This document shows positions 53,509 to 62,724 of a stretch of 64,000 nucleotides of DNA, piece by piece. Origin of the DNA: an uncultured Lachnospiraceae bacterium. GTDB lineage: Bacteria; Bacillota; Clostridia; Lachnospirales; Lachnospiraceae. Under the pieces are notes generated by a model, which saw nothing but the letters and a program-made list of their open reading frames with translations, made no database searches and had not been told where the DNA came from. Within the stretch, counting starts at the first letter, position 1; each line of letters begins with the position of its first letter. A program made the translations under genes and the position numbers. The stretch lies in contig CANQUG010000011.1 of the NCBI GenBank assembly GCA_947626985.1, forward strand, positions 1 to 64,000, in the 5' to 3' direction.

Positions 53509-53877
53509 ATGGCTCGTATAGCTGGTGTAGATTTACCAAGAGAAAAACGTGTGGAAATTGGTCTTACCTATATTTATGGAATCGGAAGATCAAGCGCAGA
53601 TAAGATTCTTGCGCAGGCAGAAGTAAACCCCGACACCCGTGTGAGAGATCTCACAGACGACGAAGTGAGAAGAATCAGCGCGGTCATCGACGAGACGATG
53701 ATGGTGGAAGGCGACCTTCGCCGTGAAGTTGCCCTTAACATTAAGAGACTGCAGGAAATCGGATGCTACAGAGGCATTCGTCATCGTAAAGGACTCCCGG
53801 TTCGCGGACAGAACACCAAGAACAACGCCAGAACGCGCAAGGGACCCAAGAGAACTGTTGCTAACAAGAAGAAATAA
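53509..53877 (+). CDS. rpsM: Ribosomal protein S13
   Basis: 122 residues: [40 protein letters not shown] and a basic tail. Contacts the P-site tRNA and forms B1 bridges. AATGGAGGAAACAGTAC before the ATG. Confidence 0.97.
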   Translation: MARIAGVDLPREKRVEIGLTYIYGIGRSSADKILAQAEVNPDTRVRDLTDDEVRRISAVIDETMMVEGDLRREVALNIKRLQEIGCYRGIRHRKGLPVRGQNTKNNARTRKGPKRTVANKKK

Positions 53878-53926
53878 GTAACCAATCATAAATAAACAAA
53901 TAAGGAAAGTGTAGGTTAGTTTTAAA

Positions 53927-54325
53927 ATGGCGAAAGTGACGAGAAAATCGACGACAACGAAACGTCGTGTCAAGAAAAACGTTGAACGCGGACAGGCACA
54001 TATTCAGGCATCCTTTAACAACACCATCGTTACTCTGACGGATACCGAAGGAAACGCTCTTTCATGGGCAAGCGCCGGCGGCCTGGGATTCAAAGGTTCA
54101 AGGAAATCTACTCCTTATGCGGCACAGATGGCAGCAGAGACAGCTACCAAAGCTGCATTGGTTCATGGTTTGAAAACGGTGGACGTTATGGTAAAGGGAC
54201 CGGGCTCCGGACGTGAAGCCGCGATCCGTGCCCTTCAGGCATGCGGTCTTGAGGTAACCAGTATCCGTGACGTGACAGCAGTTCCCCATAACGGTTGTCG
54301 TCCGCCAAAACGCAGAAGAGTCTAA
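53927..54325 (+). CDS. rpsK: Ribosomal protein S11
   Basis: 132 residues: [20 protein letters not shown] and the C-terminal [17 protein letters not shown]. Part of the 30S platform at the mRNA exit. AAGGAAAGTGTAGGTTAGTTTTAAA precedes the ATG; the spacing is loose. Confidence 0.96.
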   Translation: MAKVTRKSTTTKRRVKKNVERGQAHIQASFNNTIVTLTDTEGNALSWASAGGLGFKGSRKSTPYAAQMAAETATKAALVHGLKTVDVMVKGPGSGREAAIRALQACGLEVTSIRDVTAVPHNGCRPPKRRRV

Positions 54326-54343
54326 TTTAGGAGGTAGCTTGCA

Positions 54344-54937
54344 ATGGCAGTTAATAGAGTGCCTGTTCTGAAAAGATGCAGATCCCTGGGTCTGGATCCC
54401 ATGTATTTAGGTATTGACAAAAAGTCCACCAGACAGCTGAAACGTACCAACAGAAAGGTATCCGAGTACGGCATGCAGCTGAAAGAAAAACAGAAAGCCA
54501 AATTCATCTACGGCGTGCTGGAAAAACCCTTCCGCAACTACTATGAAAAGGCTGTAAGAATGCCCGGTCAGACCGGTGAAAACCTGATGGTTCTCCTGGA
54601 GAGCAGACTGGACAACGTCATCTTCCGTATGGGCTTTGCCAGAACCAGAAAGGAAGCCCGCCAGATCATCGACCACAAGCACGTGCTGGTAAACGGAAAA
54701 TGCGTAAATATTCCCTCCTACCTTGTAAAGGCAGGATCCACCATTGAGATCAAGGAAAAACACAAGAGCTCCGAGCGCTATAAAGCCGTTCTGGAGGTAA
54801 CCGGCGGAAGACTGGTTCCCGACTGGATGGACGTAGATCAGGAGAATTTAAGCGGAGTAGTGAAGGAGCTTCCCAGAAGAGAGGCCATCGACGTTCCCGT
54901 AAACGAGATGCTGATCGTCGAGCTGTACTCCAAGTAA
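54344..54937 (+). CDS. rpsD: Ribosomal protein S4
   Basis: 197 residues, the cysteine-free form (no zinc cluster in the N-terminus). S4 RNA-binding domain LESRLDNVIFRMGFARTRKE with HVLVNGKCVNIPSYLVKAG. Primary assembly protein and, in many bacteria, translational repressor of its operon. Confidence 0.97.
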   Translation: MAVNRVPVLKRCRSLGLDPMYLGIDKKSTRQLKRTNRKVSEYGMQLKEKQKAKFIYGVLEKPFRNYYEKAVRMPGQTGENLMVLLESRLDNVIFRMGFARTRKEARQIIDHKHVLVNGKCVNIPSYLVKAGSTIEIKEKHKSSERYKAVLEVTGGRLVPDWMDVDQENLSGVVKELPRREAIDVPVNEMLIVELYSK

Positions 54938-55057
54938 TCAGGTGCGCCTGAAAGTTTACCCTCAAGTGTTGAGAAGATCAGCCGCTGTTCATGGAGAGGA
55001 GAACTGCTGTTTTCGCTTCTGTGAACGGCGGCAAACCCAGAAGGAGGGAGCCTAATC

Positions 55058-56017
55058 GTGTTTGATTTTAATAAACCCAAAATCGAGATTACTGAAATAT
55101 CCGAAGACAGAAAATTCGGCAGATTCGTTGTGGAACCTCTGGAGAGAGGCTACGGGACCACCCTGGGCAATTCTCTCAGGAGGATCATGCTGTCCTCCCT
55201 GCCGGGAGCGGCGGTGAGCCAGGTCAAGATCGACGGCGTGCTTCATGAATTCAGCCCCATCCCGGGGGTGAAGGAGGACGTGACGGAGATCATCATGAAC
55301 CTGAAGAGCCTGGCCATCAAGAACAACAGCAGCGATAACGAGCCGAAGACTGCCTACATCGAGTGCGAAGGCAAGGGCGTGGTGACTGCGGCTGATATCC
55401 AGGCTGATCAGGATATTGAGATCATGAATCCGGACCAGGTGATCGCCACTCTGAACGGCGGCAAGGACTGCAGGCTGGCCATGGAGCTGACCATCACCAA
55501 GGGACGCGGCTATATCAGCGCGGACAAGGGCAAAGCCGAGGACATGCCCATCGGCGTCATTGCGGTGGACGCCATTTACACACCTGTGGATCGTGTGAAC
55601 ATGATCGTGGAGAACACTCGTGTGGGACAGGTGACCGACTTCGACAAGCTGACTTTGGACGTATACACGAATGGTACGCTGGATCCGGACGAGGCGGTGA
55701 GCCTTGCGGCCAAGGTTCTGAGCGAGCACCTGACGCTGTTTATCGACCTTTCCGAGAACGCCAAGACCGCGGAGGTCATGATCGAGAAGGAAGATAACGA
55801 AAAAGAGAAAGTCCTGGAGATGAGTATCGATGAGCTGGAGCTGTCCGTTCGTTCCTACAACTGTTTAAAGAGAGCCGGGATCAACACTGTTGAAGAACTG
55901 TGCAACAAGACGTCCGACGATATGATGAAGGTCCGGAATCTGGGCCGGAAATCACTGGAGGAGGTCCTTGCAAAATTAAAGGAGCTGGGACTGCAGCTTC
56001 AGCCTACGGAAGAGTAG
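55058..56017 (+). CDS. rpoA: RNA polymerase alpha subunit
   Basis: 319 residues from GTG 55058 with GAAGGAGGGAGCCTAATC before it. N-terminal dimerisation domain ([40 protein letters not shown]), flexible linker and C-terminal domain ([37 protein letters not shown]) that binds UP elements and activators. Confidence 0.97.
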   Translation: MFDFNKPKIEITEISEDRKFGRFVVEPLERGYGTTLGNSLRRIMLSSLPGAAVSQVKIDGVLHEFSPIPGVKEDVTEIIMNLKSLAIKNNSSDNEPKTAYIECEGKGVVTAADIQADQDIEIMNPDQVIATLNGGKDCRLAMELTITKGRGYISADKGKAEDMPIGVIAVDAIYTPVDRVNMIVENTRVGQVTDFDKLTLDVYTNGTLDPDEAVSLAAKVLSEHLTLFIDLSENAKTAEVMIEKEDNEKEKVLEMSIDELELSVRSYNCLKRAGINTVEELCNKTSDDMMKVRNLGRKSLEEVLAKLKELGLQLQPTEE

Positions 56018-56177
56018 GATTCAGACAGAAATGGTCTGCAGGCCGGAGGTTTCTCCCGGCCGGAGAGATGAGATCATACATTACGCGAAAGCGAGATTAT
56101 ATGTGGGGTTTGCTGAGCAGCAGGGCAGTAAGACCGAACAAGCGTGTCCTGTTGTCCCACGGATGGAGGAAAATAAA

Positions 56178-56714
56178 ATGGCAAAATATAGAAAATTAGG
56201 CAGAACATCCGATCAGAGAAAGGCTTTGCTGAGAAATCAGGTAACCAACCTTCTGTATCACGGAAAGATTTTCACCACCGAGGCCAGAGCCAAGGAAATC
56301 CGCAAGATTGCCGAGGGCCTTATCGCCATGGCGGTTCGTGAGAGAGACAATTATGATACAATGACCGTTACCGCCAAGGTGCCCAAAAAGGACGCCAACG
56401 GCAAGAGAGTAAAGGAAGTCGTGGACGGAAAGAAACGTACCGTTTATGATGAGGTGCAGAAGGAAATCGCCAAGGATCGTCCTTCCAGACTGCATGCGCG
56501 CCGTCAGATGCTGAAGGTACTTTACCCCATCACCGAGGTTCCTGCCAAGAACGCGGGAAAGAAGAAAAATACCAAAGAAGTGGATATGCCCAAAAAGCTG
56601 TTTGAGGAGATCGCTCCCAAATATGCGAACCGCAACGGCGGTTACACCAGAATTGTGAAGGTTGGTCCGCGTAAGGGCGACGGCGCTATGGTAGTGCTGA
56701 TCGAGTTGGTATAA
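56178..56714 (+). CDS. rplQ: Ribosomal protein L17, extended form
   Basis: 178 residues against ~120 in Bacillus and E. coli. The N-terminal core [20 protein letters not shown] is normal; the extra ~60 residues lie in the middle ([20 protein letters not shown] and around [18 protein letters not shown]) before the usual end [23 protein letters not shown] 56178 follows GGATGGAGGAAAATAAA; the frame is open upstream without conservation. Located at the tunnel exit of the 50S subunit. Confidence 0.95.
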   Translation: MAKYRKLGRTSDQRKALLRNQVTNLLYHGKIFTTEARAKEIRKIAEGLIAMAVRERDNYDTMTVTAKVPKKDANGKRVKEVVDGKKRTVYDEVQKEIAKDRPSRLHARRQMLKVLYPITEVPAKNAGKKKNTKEVDMPKKLFEEIAPKYANRNGGYTRIVKVGPRKGDGAMVVLIELV

Positions 56715-56723
56715 AAATTATGG

Positions 56724-56762
56724 CAGCCATGCTACGCCCTGAGGTGCAGCATGGCTGTTTTT
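56724..56762 (+). terminator. Terminator of the alpha operon
   Basis: CAGCCATGCT/AGCATGGCTG perfect 10-bp stem followed by TTTTT. Confidence 0.92.
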
Positions 56763-56844
56763 ATATAGTGTGCAGACTGCACCCCCTTAACACGTCAGCG
56801 AGAAAGAGCATGAAAGGTCCCCGTAAAAGCAGAAATTGCGCTCT

Positions 56845-56853
56845 GGGGGGGGG
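56845..56853 (+). repeat. Homopolymeric G9 tract upstream of the LytTR gene
   Basis: Nine consecutive G, about 20 bp before a TATACT box (56874-56879), i.e. near the place of a -35 element. Such tracts are prone to slippage. Confidence 0.9.
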
Positions 56854-56988
56854 TAAAATGAAGTTAGATGTGATATACTAATAAACTACCAGGCGTTATC
56901 AGAATTTGGTTCTGAAAAATGCGGGAAAGGAGCTCTTTTTTCTGGAGCAGGAGCTGTGACAAAAGAAAAGGCAGGGGGATTACAGCAA

Positions 56989-57714
56989 ATGAATGTCATA
57001 ACTATTGCCGTTTGCGACAGAAATGTGTCCGAGGCGAATATTCTGCAGGAATATCTGCAGCAGTTGGTTCCGGGTGTCAACGTACGAATGTTTGATAAAA
57101 CCGATGTATTGCTTCAGACGATCCGGAAGGGGAGGAATCCCTACAAGGCTGTGTTTCTGAGAATGGAAGCAGTGGGAATGGACGGAATCGCGGCGGCCCG
57201 GGAAATCCGCAGGATTGACCAGTTTGTTCCGCTGATCATTGTCTGCGGCAGCGAAAAGTACTATAAGGAGGCTTTTGAGGTATTTGCATGGCAGTATCTT
57301 CTCTCACCCATCAGTTTTAAAGATGTGGAGAAGGCCGTCTATCCGCTGAAGCGTCTGTGGGGGGATATGGAGGAGCGGGTGCTGTATTACCGGTACAGAT
57401 CCCAGATTTATACCCTGCCTCACAGCCGGATCCAGTATATCTCCAGCAACCTTCATACCGTAAATTTTCATCTCAATGACGGAACCAGCGTCCACTGCAG
57501 AGGAAAGCTGGGCACCTTTGAGGAACAGCTGAAGGACAGCAGCTTTGTGCGATGTCATCAAAGCTTCTTCGTAAATATGGATGCCATCACAACTATGAAA
57601 AATGACAGCTTTGTGGTAAAGGGCGGTATCGTACCCATATCCCGCTCCTACATAAAAGATGTGCAGACCCAGTATTCGGAGTATATCAGGAAAAGAGGCA
57701 AAGGTGAAAAATAG
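56989..57714 (+). CDS. LytTR-family regulator with degenerate receiver domain
   Basis: 241 residues. Residues 1-115 have the CheY-like pattern (VITIAVCDRNVSEANILQEY, GMDGIAAAREIRR), but the phosphorylated Asp is replaced: the strand ends AVFLRME with Arg58, and the switch lysine of LLKPI is serine (LLSPI, Ser106). Residues ~135-235 are a LytTR DNA-binding domain (SQIYTLPHSRIQYISSNLHT, GTFEEQLKDSSFVRCHQSFF). So it binds DNA but probably is not switched by phosphorylation. ATG 56989 follows AGGGGG; GTG 56956 is the alternative start. No histidine kinase neighbour. A G9 tract lies upstream. Confidence 0.85.
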   Translation: MNVITIAVCDRNVSEANILQEYLQQLVPGVNVRMFDKTDVLLQTIRKGRNPYKAVFLRMEAVGMDGIAAAREIRRIDQFVPLIIVCGSEKYYKEAFEVFAWQYLLSPISFKDVEKAVYPLKRLWGDMEERVLYYRYRSQIYTLPHSRIQYISSNLHTVNFHLNDGTSVHCRGKLGTFEEQLKDSSFVRCHQSFFVNMDAITTMKNDSFVVKGGIVPISRSYIKDVQTQYSEYIRKRGKGEK

Positions 57715-57729
57715 AACAATGTGTTAGGC

Positions 57730-57762
57730 GCCGCAGTGTGATATTACGCTGCGGCTTTTTTT
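57730..57762 (+). terminator. Terminator after the LytTR gene
   Basis: GCCGCAG/CTGCGGC stem with a 12-nt loop, then TTTTTTT. Confidence 0.9.
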
Positions 57763-57765
57763 AGG

Positions 57766-57794
57766 TTGCTAAAAACCGGAATTTATCGTAGAAT
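57766..57794 (+). promoter_or_regulatory. Candidate sigma-A promoter for pepP
   Basis: TTGCTA (57766-57771), 17 bp, TAGAAT (57789-57794), about 60 bp before the gene. Confidence 0.6.
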
Positions 57795-57856
57795 AACTTA
57801 CAGTGAACCGCAGATCCGTCTGCCGCGTAAATCATCACGAAAGAGAGAGGTAAAAT

Positions 57857-59104
57857 ATGATAAGTAAGGAATTTCATGCATCCAGGCGCGCTTTGTACAG
57901 AGACCTTCTGGAAGAGAACGCCGTGGGATTCGTTTTTTCGGGGAATGAAAAGGAAGACAGGGGGGATCAGCTCTTTCCTTTTACCCCTTACGCCAACTTC
58001 TATTACCTTACCGGTTTTGACCAGCCGGGGGCTGTGTTTATGGCTGTAAAGGCCAACGGCACCTATAAGGAGACACTGTTTATCGGGCATCCCGATGAAC
58101 GGATGGCCCGCTGGCAGGGGATTTCCTACGATAAGGACTCTGTAAAAGCGGACACCGGGATCGAGTGTGTGGAGTATCTGGAGCGGTTCCAGGAGAGACT
58201 GCCTTTTGCAGGGGACAGGAATCATCTGGAGCACCTCTACGTGGATATTGCCAACTGGGAGGGGAGTCTCTGCAAAAATCCCGCTCAGGAATTTGCCGGA
58301 AAGGTGCTTGCCGCCCATCCTTATCTGAAGATGCACAACACCTTCCATGATATGGCCCTGATGCGCCAGGTGAAGACGAAGGAGGAAATCGCCCTCCACA
58401 GGAAAGCCTGCCAGATCACGGAGGCGGGAGTGAAAAATATCCTTTCTCATCTGCATCCCGACATGCATGAGTATGAGATCGAGGCTCATTTTGATTTTGC
58501 CCTGAAGTCCAGAAATGCCAGACATGCCTTCCCCACCATCGCGGCGTCGGGAAAGAATGCCTGCATCATGCATTATGTGGCCAACGACAGAAAGATGCAG
58601 GACGGAGATATGATTCTGTTTGACCTGGGAGCGGAATGGGGCTATTACGCCTCCGACGTGAGCAGAACCTTTCCGGTCAGCGGAACCTTCACGCCCAGGC
58701 AGAAGGAGCTGTACAATGTGGTGCTGAAGGGCCTGGAGGCGGCCATCGCCCGCACGAAGCCGGGACAGCCGAAGAATGAGCTCCAGAATATCAGCAAGGC
58801 CGTGATGGCTGAGGAACTGATCCGGATCGGAATGATCGAAAAACCGGAGGAGATTGACAGATATTATTTCCACAGCTCCGGACATTTCATCGGTCTTTAC
58901 ACTCATGACGTGGGAAACGACAAGGCCGTGCTGGAGCCGGATATGATGTTCACTCTGGAGCCGGGACTCTATTTTGAGGAGCTGGGAATCGGGATCCGCA
59001 TCGAGGATACCATCCTGATCACAGAGGACGGATGTGAGGTGCTCTCCGGCGGAATTCCGAAAACAGTGGAGGACATTGAGAAATTTATGAGGGAGAATCG
59101 ATGA
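57857..59104 (+). CDS. pepP: Xaa-Pro aminopeptidase (M24B)
   Basis: 415 residues: N-terminal AMP_N domain (YANFYYLTGFDQPGAVFM) and C-terminal pita-bread domain. The five metal ligands are visible: LFDLGAEWGYYASDVSRTF (two Asp), HSSGHFIGLYTHD (His), TLEPGLYFE (Glu) and GIRIEDTIL (Glu). Cleaves the first residue from peptides with Pro at position 2. ATG 57857 follows AAGAGAGAGGTAAAAT. The end overlaps the next gene by ATGA. Confidence 0.93.
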   Translation: MISKEFHASRRALYRDLLEENAVGFVFSGNEKEDRGDQLFPFTPYANFYYLTGFDQPGAVFMAVKANGTYKETLFIGHPDERMARWQGISYDKDSVKADTGIECVEYLERFQERLPFAGDRNHLEHLYVDIANWEGSLCKNPAQEFAGKVLAAHPYLKMHNTFHDMALMRQVKTKEEIALHRKACQITEAGVKNILSHLHPDMHEYEIEAHFDFALKSRNARHAFPTIAASGKNACIMHYVANDRKMQDGDMILFDLGAEWGYYASDVSRTFPVSGTFTPRQKELYNVVLKGLEAAIARTKPGQPKNELQNISKAVMAEELIRIGMIEKPEEIDRYYFHSSGHFIGLYTHDVGNDKAVLEPDMMFTLEPGLYFEELGIGIRIEDTILITEDGCEVLSGGIPKTVEDIEKFMRENR

Positions 59105-59967
59105 GAAAAAGAAGCCGCGGGCAGAAAAAGCTTCTGGCGGGACTGATACTGGCGGAGCTGCTTGTGGCGGCGGCTTTGGTGCTCTTTCTCCGGTATATGC
59201 ATATCAGGAAGCAGGAGTTTCCCTGGAAGGATTATCCTGTGGCCATGCACGCGCTGGGCTCTCTGGACGGTAAGGAGTACCTGAATGTCAGAGAGGGCTT
59301 TGAATGGTACTATGATCAGGGATGCCGGATGTTTGAAGCGGATCTGGCCCAGACCTCCGACGGAGTCTGGGTGTGCAGACATCAGTGGAACAAGCCCCGG
59401 GGGCAGTGGAAGGGCAAAAAGAAAAAGGTGCTTACTGCGGAGGAATTTCTGGCAGCGCCTGTTTTCGGGGAATACACCCCTCTGAGCCTGGCGGATCTCT
59501 TCGATCTTCTGATGGATTATCCGGACGCTTATGTGATTCTGGACAGTAAAAAATATTCCGAAAGGAATTTTGAGAATACGGCGGCGGATTTTTCCCAGTT
59601 TCTGGAAACCGCCCGGAGCGTGGGCTGCGAGGAGGCTTTCTCCAGAGTGATTCCGGAGGTTTATAACGAGGATATGTATGAGGGGCTGGCTTCGGTGTAT
59701 GATTTTTCCGCGTATCTGTATTCCTTCTGGCAGGAGGCTTCCCCGGAGGAAATGGAGAGGGCGGCGGCCTTCTGCAAGGAAAAAGGAATCGGTGCGGTCG
59801 CTGTGAGCGAGGAATACTGGACGGAAGAGGTGCAGAATATCTTCGGGGAACAGGGAATTATGGTCAGCGTATATACGGTGGATGATCCGGCGAGAGCGAA
59901 GGAGCTTCTGGACGCCGGCGTCGCGGGAGTGTGTACCAATACCATGATTCCGGCGGATCTGCAGTAA
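59101..59967 (+). CDS. Membrane-anchored GDPD-like phosphodiesterase
   Basis: 288 residues: Arg/Lys-rich start, one membrane segment (~11-32), then an extracytoplasmic TIM-barrel like glycerophosphodiester phosphodiesterases. Catalytic-looking residues: the first His in VAMHALGS, FEADLAQTSDGVWVCRHQW (Glu, Asp, His) and a late MVSVYTVDDPARAKELLDAG. The HRG motif of typical GDPDs is HAL here, so the conserved Arg is missing and the ILDSKK segment replaces the usual E-x-K; substrate use may differ. Overlaps pepP (ATGA), implying co-translation. Confidence 0.75.
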   Translation: MRKRSRGQKKLLAGLILAELLVAAALVLFLRYMHIRKQEFPWKDYPVAMHALGSLDGKEYLNVREGFEWYYDQGCRMFEADLAQTSDGVWVCRHQWNKPRGQWKGKKKKVLTAEEFLAAPVFGEYTPLSLADLFDLLMDYPDAYVILDSKKYSERNFENTAADFSQFLETARSVGCEEAFSRVIPEVYNEDMYEGLASVYDFSAYLYSFWQEASPEEMERAAAFCKEKGIGAVAVSEEYWTEEVQNIFGEQGIMVSVYTVDDPARAKELLDAGVAGVCTNTMIPADLQ

Positions 59968-60117
59968 ACCCTGAGCCATTCTGTTTCCGAAGCGGTTTTC
60001 TTTCCTTTTGCGGCTGTTTTTTCCGGAAAAGGGGAATACTGCCGGATGTGGAGAGAAATCAAAAAGGACGGAGAACGGAGAGAACGTGTTCCCGCGGGAT
60101 ATTGGGGATTGGAGGAC

Positions 60118-61455
60118 ATGAAGATACGAAGACTTCTGGCGGTCTGGGCGGCGAAGCTGTCCGGATTCGCCTGTAAAAAGATGGGACGCCAGGGAGTGAC
60201 CTGGGCGGGAAAGATCGCGATGAGAATCTATCCGCCCATTCTGGAGGAGCTGTCCCGGGAGGTGCGCAGGGACATCTTTGTGGTCTGCGGCACCAACGGC
60301 AAGACCACTACCAACAATATGCTGTGCTCCGCTCTGGAGGCGGAAGGACAGAAGGTGATCTGCAATCATACGGGTTCCAATATGCTGAACGGCGTGGCGG
60401 CGGCCTTTGCCCTCTCTGCAGGACTGAACGGTCATATCGATGCGGACTATGCCTGTATTGAGGTGGATGAGGCTTCCACCAGGCATATTTTTCCCGCCAT
60501 CAGGCCGGACTATATGGTTCTGACCAATCTGTTCCGGGATCAGCTGGACCGGTACGGCGAGATCGATATCACGATGAACATTCTGGAGGAGATGATCCGC
60601 ACCGTTCCCATGATGAAGGTGATCGTCAACGGGGACGACGCTCTGTCCGCCTATCTTGCCATGGACAGCGGGAACGACTACGTGTCCTACGGCATCGGCG
60701 ATCAGGTGATGGAGAGCGGCACCAGCGAGATACGGGAGGGCCGGTTCTGCAAGTGCTGCGGAGAACGCCTGAACTATCGTTTTTATCATTACAGCCAGCT
60801 TGGGGATTATGAATGCCCCAGGTGCGGATTTGCCCGGCCCGGGCTGGATTTTGACGCCCGGGATGTGACGGTGGGAGATCAGATCGCCTTCCGTGTGGGA
60901 GACCGGCATATTGTAGCGGGCTGCAGGGGTTTTTACAATGTGTACAATATTCTTGCCGCTTACGCGGGGGTGAGGACCGCCGGCTTTTCTGGGGATCATT
61001 TCAATGACATGCTGAAGCATTACAATCCGGAGAACGGACGGATGGAGCAGTTCCGCATTCAGGGAGTGAGCATCATTCTGAATCTGGCGAAAAATCCCGC
61101 GGGCTTCAATCAGAATATTTCCGCGGTCATGCAGGATCCCGCGCCCAAGGATGTGATTATCGCCATCAATGACAACGCTCAGGACGGCACCGATATCTCC
61201 TGGCTCTGGGATGTGGATTTTGACCGGTTCGGCGAAGATAACGTGAAATCCGTCACCGTCAGCGGAATCCGCTGTCAGGATATGCGCCTGCGCCTGAAGT
61301 ATGTGGATATTCCCTCCATACTGGAGGGAGACGTGGAGAAGGCCATCCGGGACCGCATGAAGGACGGAACGGGGAATCTCTACGTTCTGGTAAATTATAC
61401 GGCGCTTTTCAGCACCAGGAATATTCTTAAGAAGCTGGAGGGAGAGCTGAAATGA
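60118..61455 (+). CDS. murT: Lipid II isoglutaminyl synthase, MurT subunit
   Basis: 445 residues, Mur-ligase fold: P-loop VVCGTNGKTTTNNMLCSALE, YACIEVDEASTRHIF, a zinc ribbon inserted in the middle domain (CKCCGERLNY ... CPRCGF), and the C-terminal DUF1727 domain with LAKNPAGFNQNISAV. With GatD it amidates D-Glu of lipid II to isoglutamine. ATG 60118 lies close to GGGGATTGGAGG, with unusually short spacing; upstream codons give no conserved sequence. The stop overlaps gatD (ATGA). Confidence 0.93.
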   Translation: MKIRRLLAVWAAKLSGFACKKMGRQGVTWAGKIAMRIYPPILEELSREVRRDIFVVCGTNGKTTTNNMLCSALEAEGQKVICNHTGSNMLNGVAAAFALSAGLNGHIDADYACIEVDEASTRHIFPAIRPDYMVLTNLFRDQLDRYGEIDITMNILEEMIRTVPMMKVIVNGDDALSAYLAMDSGNDYVSYGIGDQVMESGTSEIREGRFCKCCGERLNYRFYHYSQLGDYECPRCGFARPGLDFDARDVTVGDQIAFRVGDRHIVAGCRGFYNVYNILAAYAGVRTAGFSGDHFNDMLKHYNPENGRMEQFRIQGVSIILNLAKNPAGFNQNISAVMQDPAPKDVIIAINDNAQDGTDISWLWDVDFDRFGEDNVKSVTVSGIRCQDMRLRLKYVDIPSILEGDVEKAIRDRMKDGTGNLYVLVNYTALFSTRNILKKLEGELK

Positions 61456-62171
61456 AAATTACCATAGGACATTTGTATCCGGATCTTCTGAACCTGTACG
61501 GGGACAGGGGAAATATTCAGTGTCTCATGAAGCGCTGCCTCTGGCGGGGGATTCAGGCGGAGACCATTCCCTTCGAGCTGGATGACAAAATTGACTTTTC
61601 CCGTCTGGATATCGTGCTTCTGGGGGGAGGCTCCGACCGGGAGCAGATGCTGGTCTGCCGGAAGCTCCGGAAGATTCAGAAGGATTTCAGGGCGTATGTG
61701 GAGTCCGACGGGGTGGTGATCGCCATCTGCGGCGGCTATCAGCTTCTGGGGAACTACTACCGCACGGATCAGGGGATGATCACCGGCCTGGAGCTGGTGG
61801 ACATGTACACCGAGCAGGGGGAGGGCCGGCTGATCAGCAATATTGTGCTGAAGAGCGACCTGTTTGATATGCCGGTGGTGGGATTTGAGAATCATGGCGG
61901 ACGAACCTTTATCAAGGATAACCGGCCCCTGGGGAAGGTGCTGTACGGTTCGGGAAACGACGGGAAGTCCGGCTGTGAAGGTGTGGTGTACCGGAATGTG
62001 ATCGGAACCTATCTCCACGGTCCTCTTCTGCCGAAGAATCCCCAGCTGGCGGACTGGCTGATCCTCAAGGCCCTTCAGAAAAAGTACGGACCGGAGGTCA
62101 GTCTGGAACCTCTGGACGATACCCAGGAGAAGGAGGCCAATGATTACGTCTTTCACAGATTTGTGAAATAA
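61452..62171 (+). CDS. gatD: Lipid II isoglutaminyl synthase, glutamine amidotransferase subunit GatD
   Basis: 239 residues, class I glutamine amidotransferase: nucleophile Cys in [10 protein letters not shown] and His in [31 protein letters not shown] is the GatD start. It supplies ammonia to MurT. Coupled to murT by a four-base overlap. Confidence 0.94.
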   Translation: MKITIGHLYPDLLNLYGDRGNIQCLMKRCLWRGIQAETIPFELDDKIDFSRLDIVLLGGGSDREQMLVCRKLRKIQKDFRAYVESDGVVIAICGGYQLLGNYYRTDQGMITGLELVDMYTEQGEGRLISNIVLKSDLFDMPVVGFENHGGRTFIKDNRPLGKVLYGSGNDGKSGCEGVVYRNVIGTYLHGPLLPKNPQLADWLILKALQKKYGPEVSLEPLDDTQEKEANDYVFHRFVK

Positions 62172-62174
62172 TAC

Positions 62175-62203
62175 TTGCATTCGGTCAAGGCAGACAGTAT
62201 AAT
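62175..62203 (+). promoter_or_regulatory. Sigma-A promoter of the rubredoxin gene
   Basis: TTGCAT (62175-62180), 17 bp, TATAAT (62198-62203). Confidence 0.82.
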
Positions 62204-62341
62204 TACCATATAGCTTTTACAGAACATAAAAAGCGGCAAATGCCCGACAGGATCTGCCCGCGCTGTTTTACGGCGGGAGTCCGGGAGGGGACGGCGGTTT
62301 GCCTGAAGTATTTCGCTTGTCAGAAAGAAAGGAGAGATTTA

Positions 62342-62503
62342 ATGGAAAAATATGTGTGCGGGCCATGCGGCTACGAGTATGATCCGGAGGTGGGAGATCC
62401 GGATAACGGTATCGAGCCTGGTACAGCATTTGAGGACATTCCCGAAGACTGGGTCTGCCCCATCTGCGGAGCCGGTAAGGAGGAATTCGCTCCGGCTGAA
62501 TAA
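62342..62503 (+). CDS. Rubredoxin
   Basis: 53 residues, full length for rubredoxin. The four iron ligands are in [11 protein letters not shown] and [12 protein letters not shown]. Small cytoplasmic electron carrier, in anaerobes often feeding peroxide or superoxide reductases or flavodiiron proteins; no such partner is in the window. ATG 62342 follows GAAAGGAGAGATTTA; the open frame upstream (from 62240) lies in the leader. Confidence 0.95.
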   Translation: MEKYVCGPCGYEYDPEVGDPDNGIEPGTAFEDIPEDWVCPICGAGKEEFAPAE

Positions 62504-62516
62504 GAGGTAGAGCTTG

Positions 62517-62557
62517 AAGGTGCCGAAAGCAGACCCGCTTTTGACACCTTTCTTTTT
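62517..62557 (+). terminator. Terminator after rubredoxin
   Basis: AAGGTG/CACCTT with inner AAAGC/GCTTT, followed by TCTTTTT. Confidence 0.8.
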
Positions 62558-62724
62558 CAGACTGTTTCAGAAGGGCAGGATATTATCCGGATATTTGGCA
62601 TTACACATGGATGTTTCTCCATCGCCGGAGGATCATCGGTGAGAGGGGACAGCTTCAGGATCCGGATCAGGAATAAAAAATTGGTGAGGTCAGTGGATGC
62701 ATAAAAGAAAATAAGGGGTAAAAT

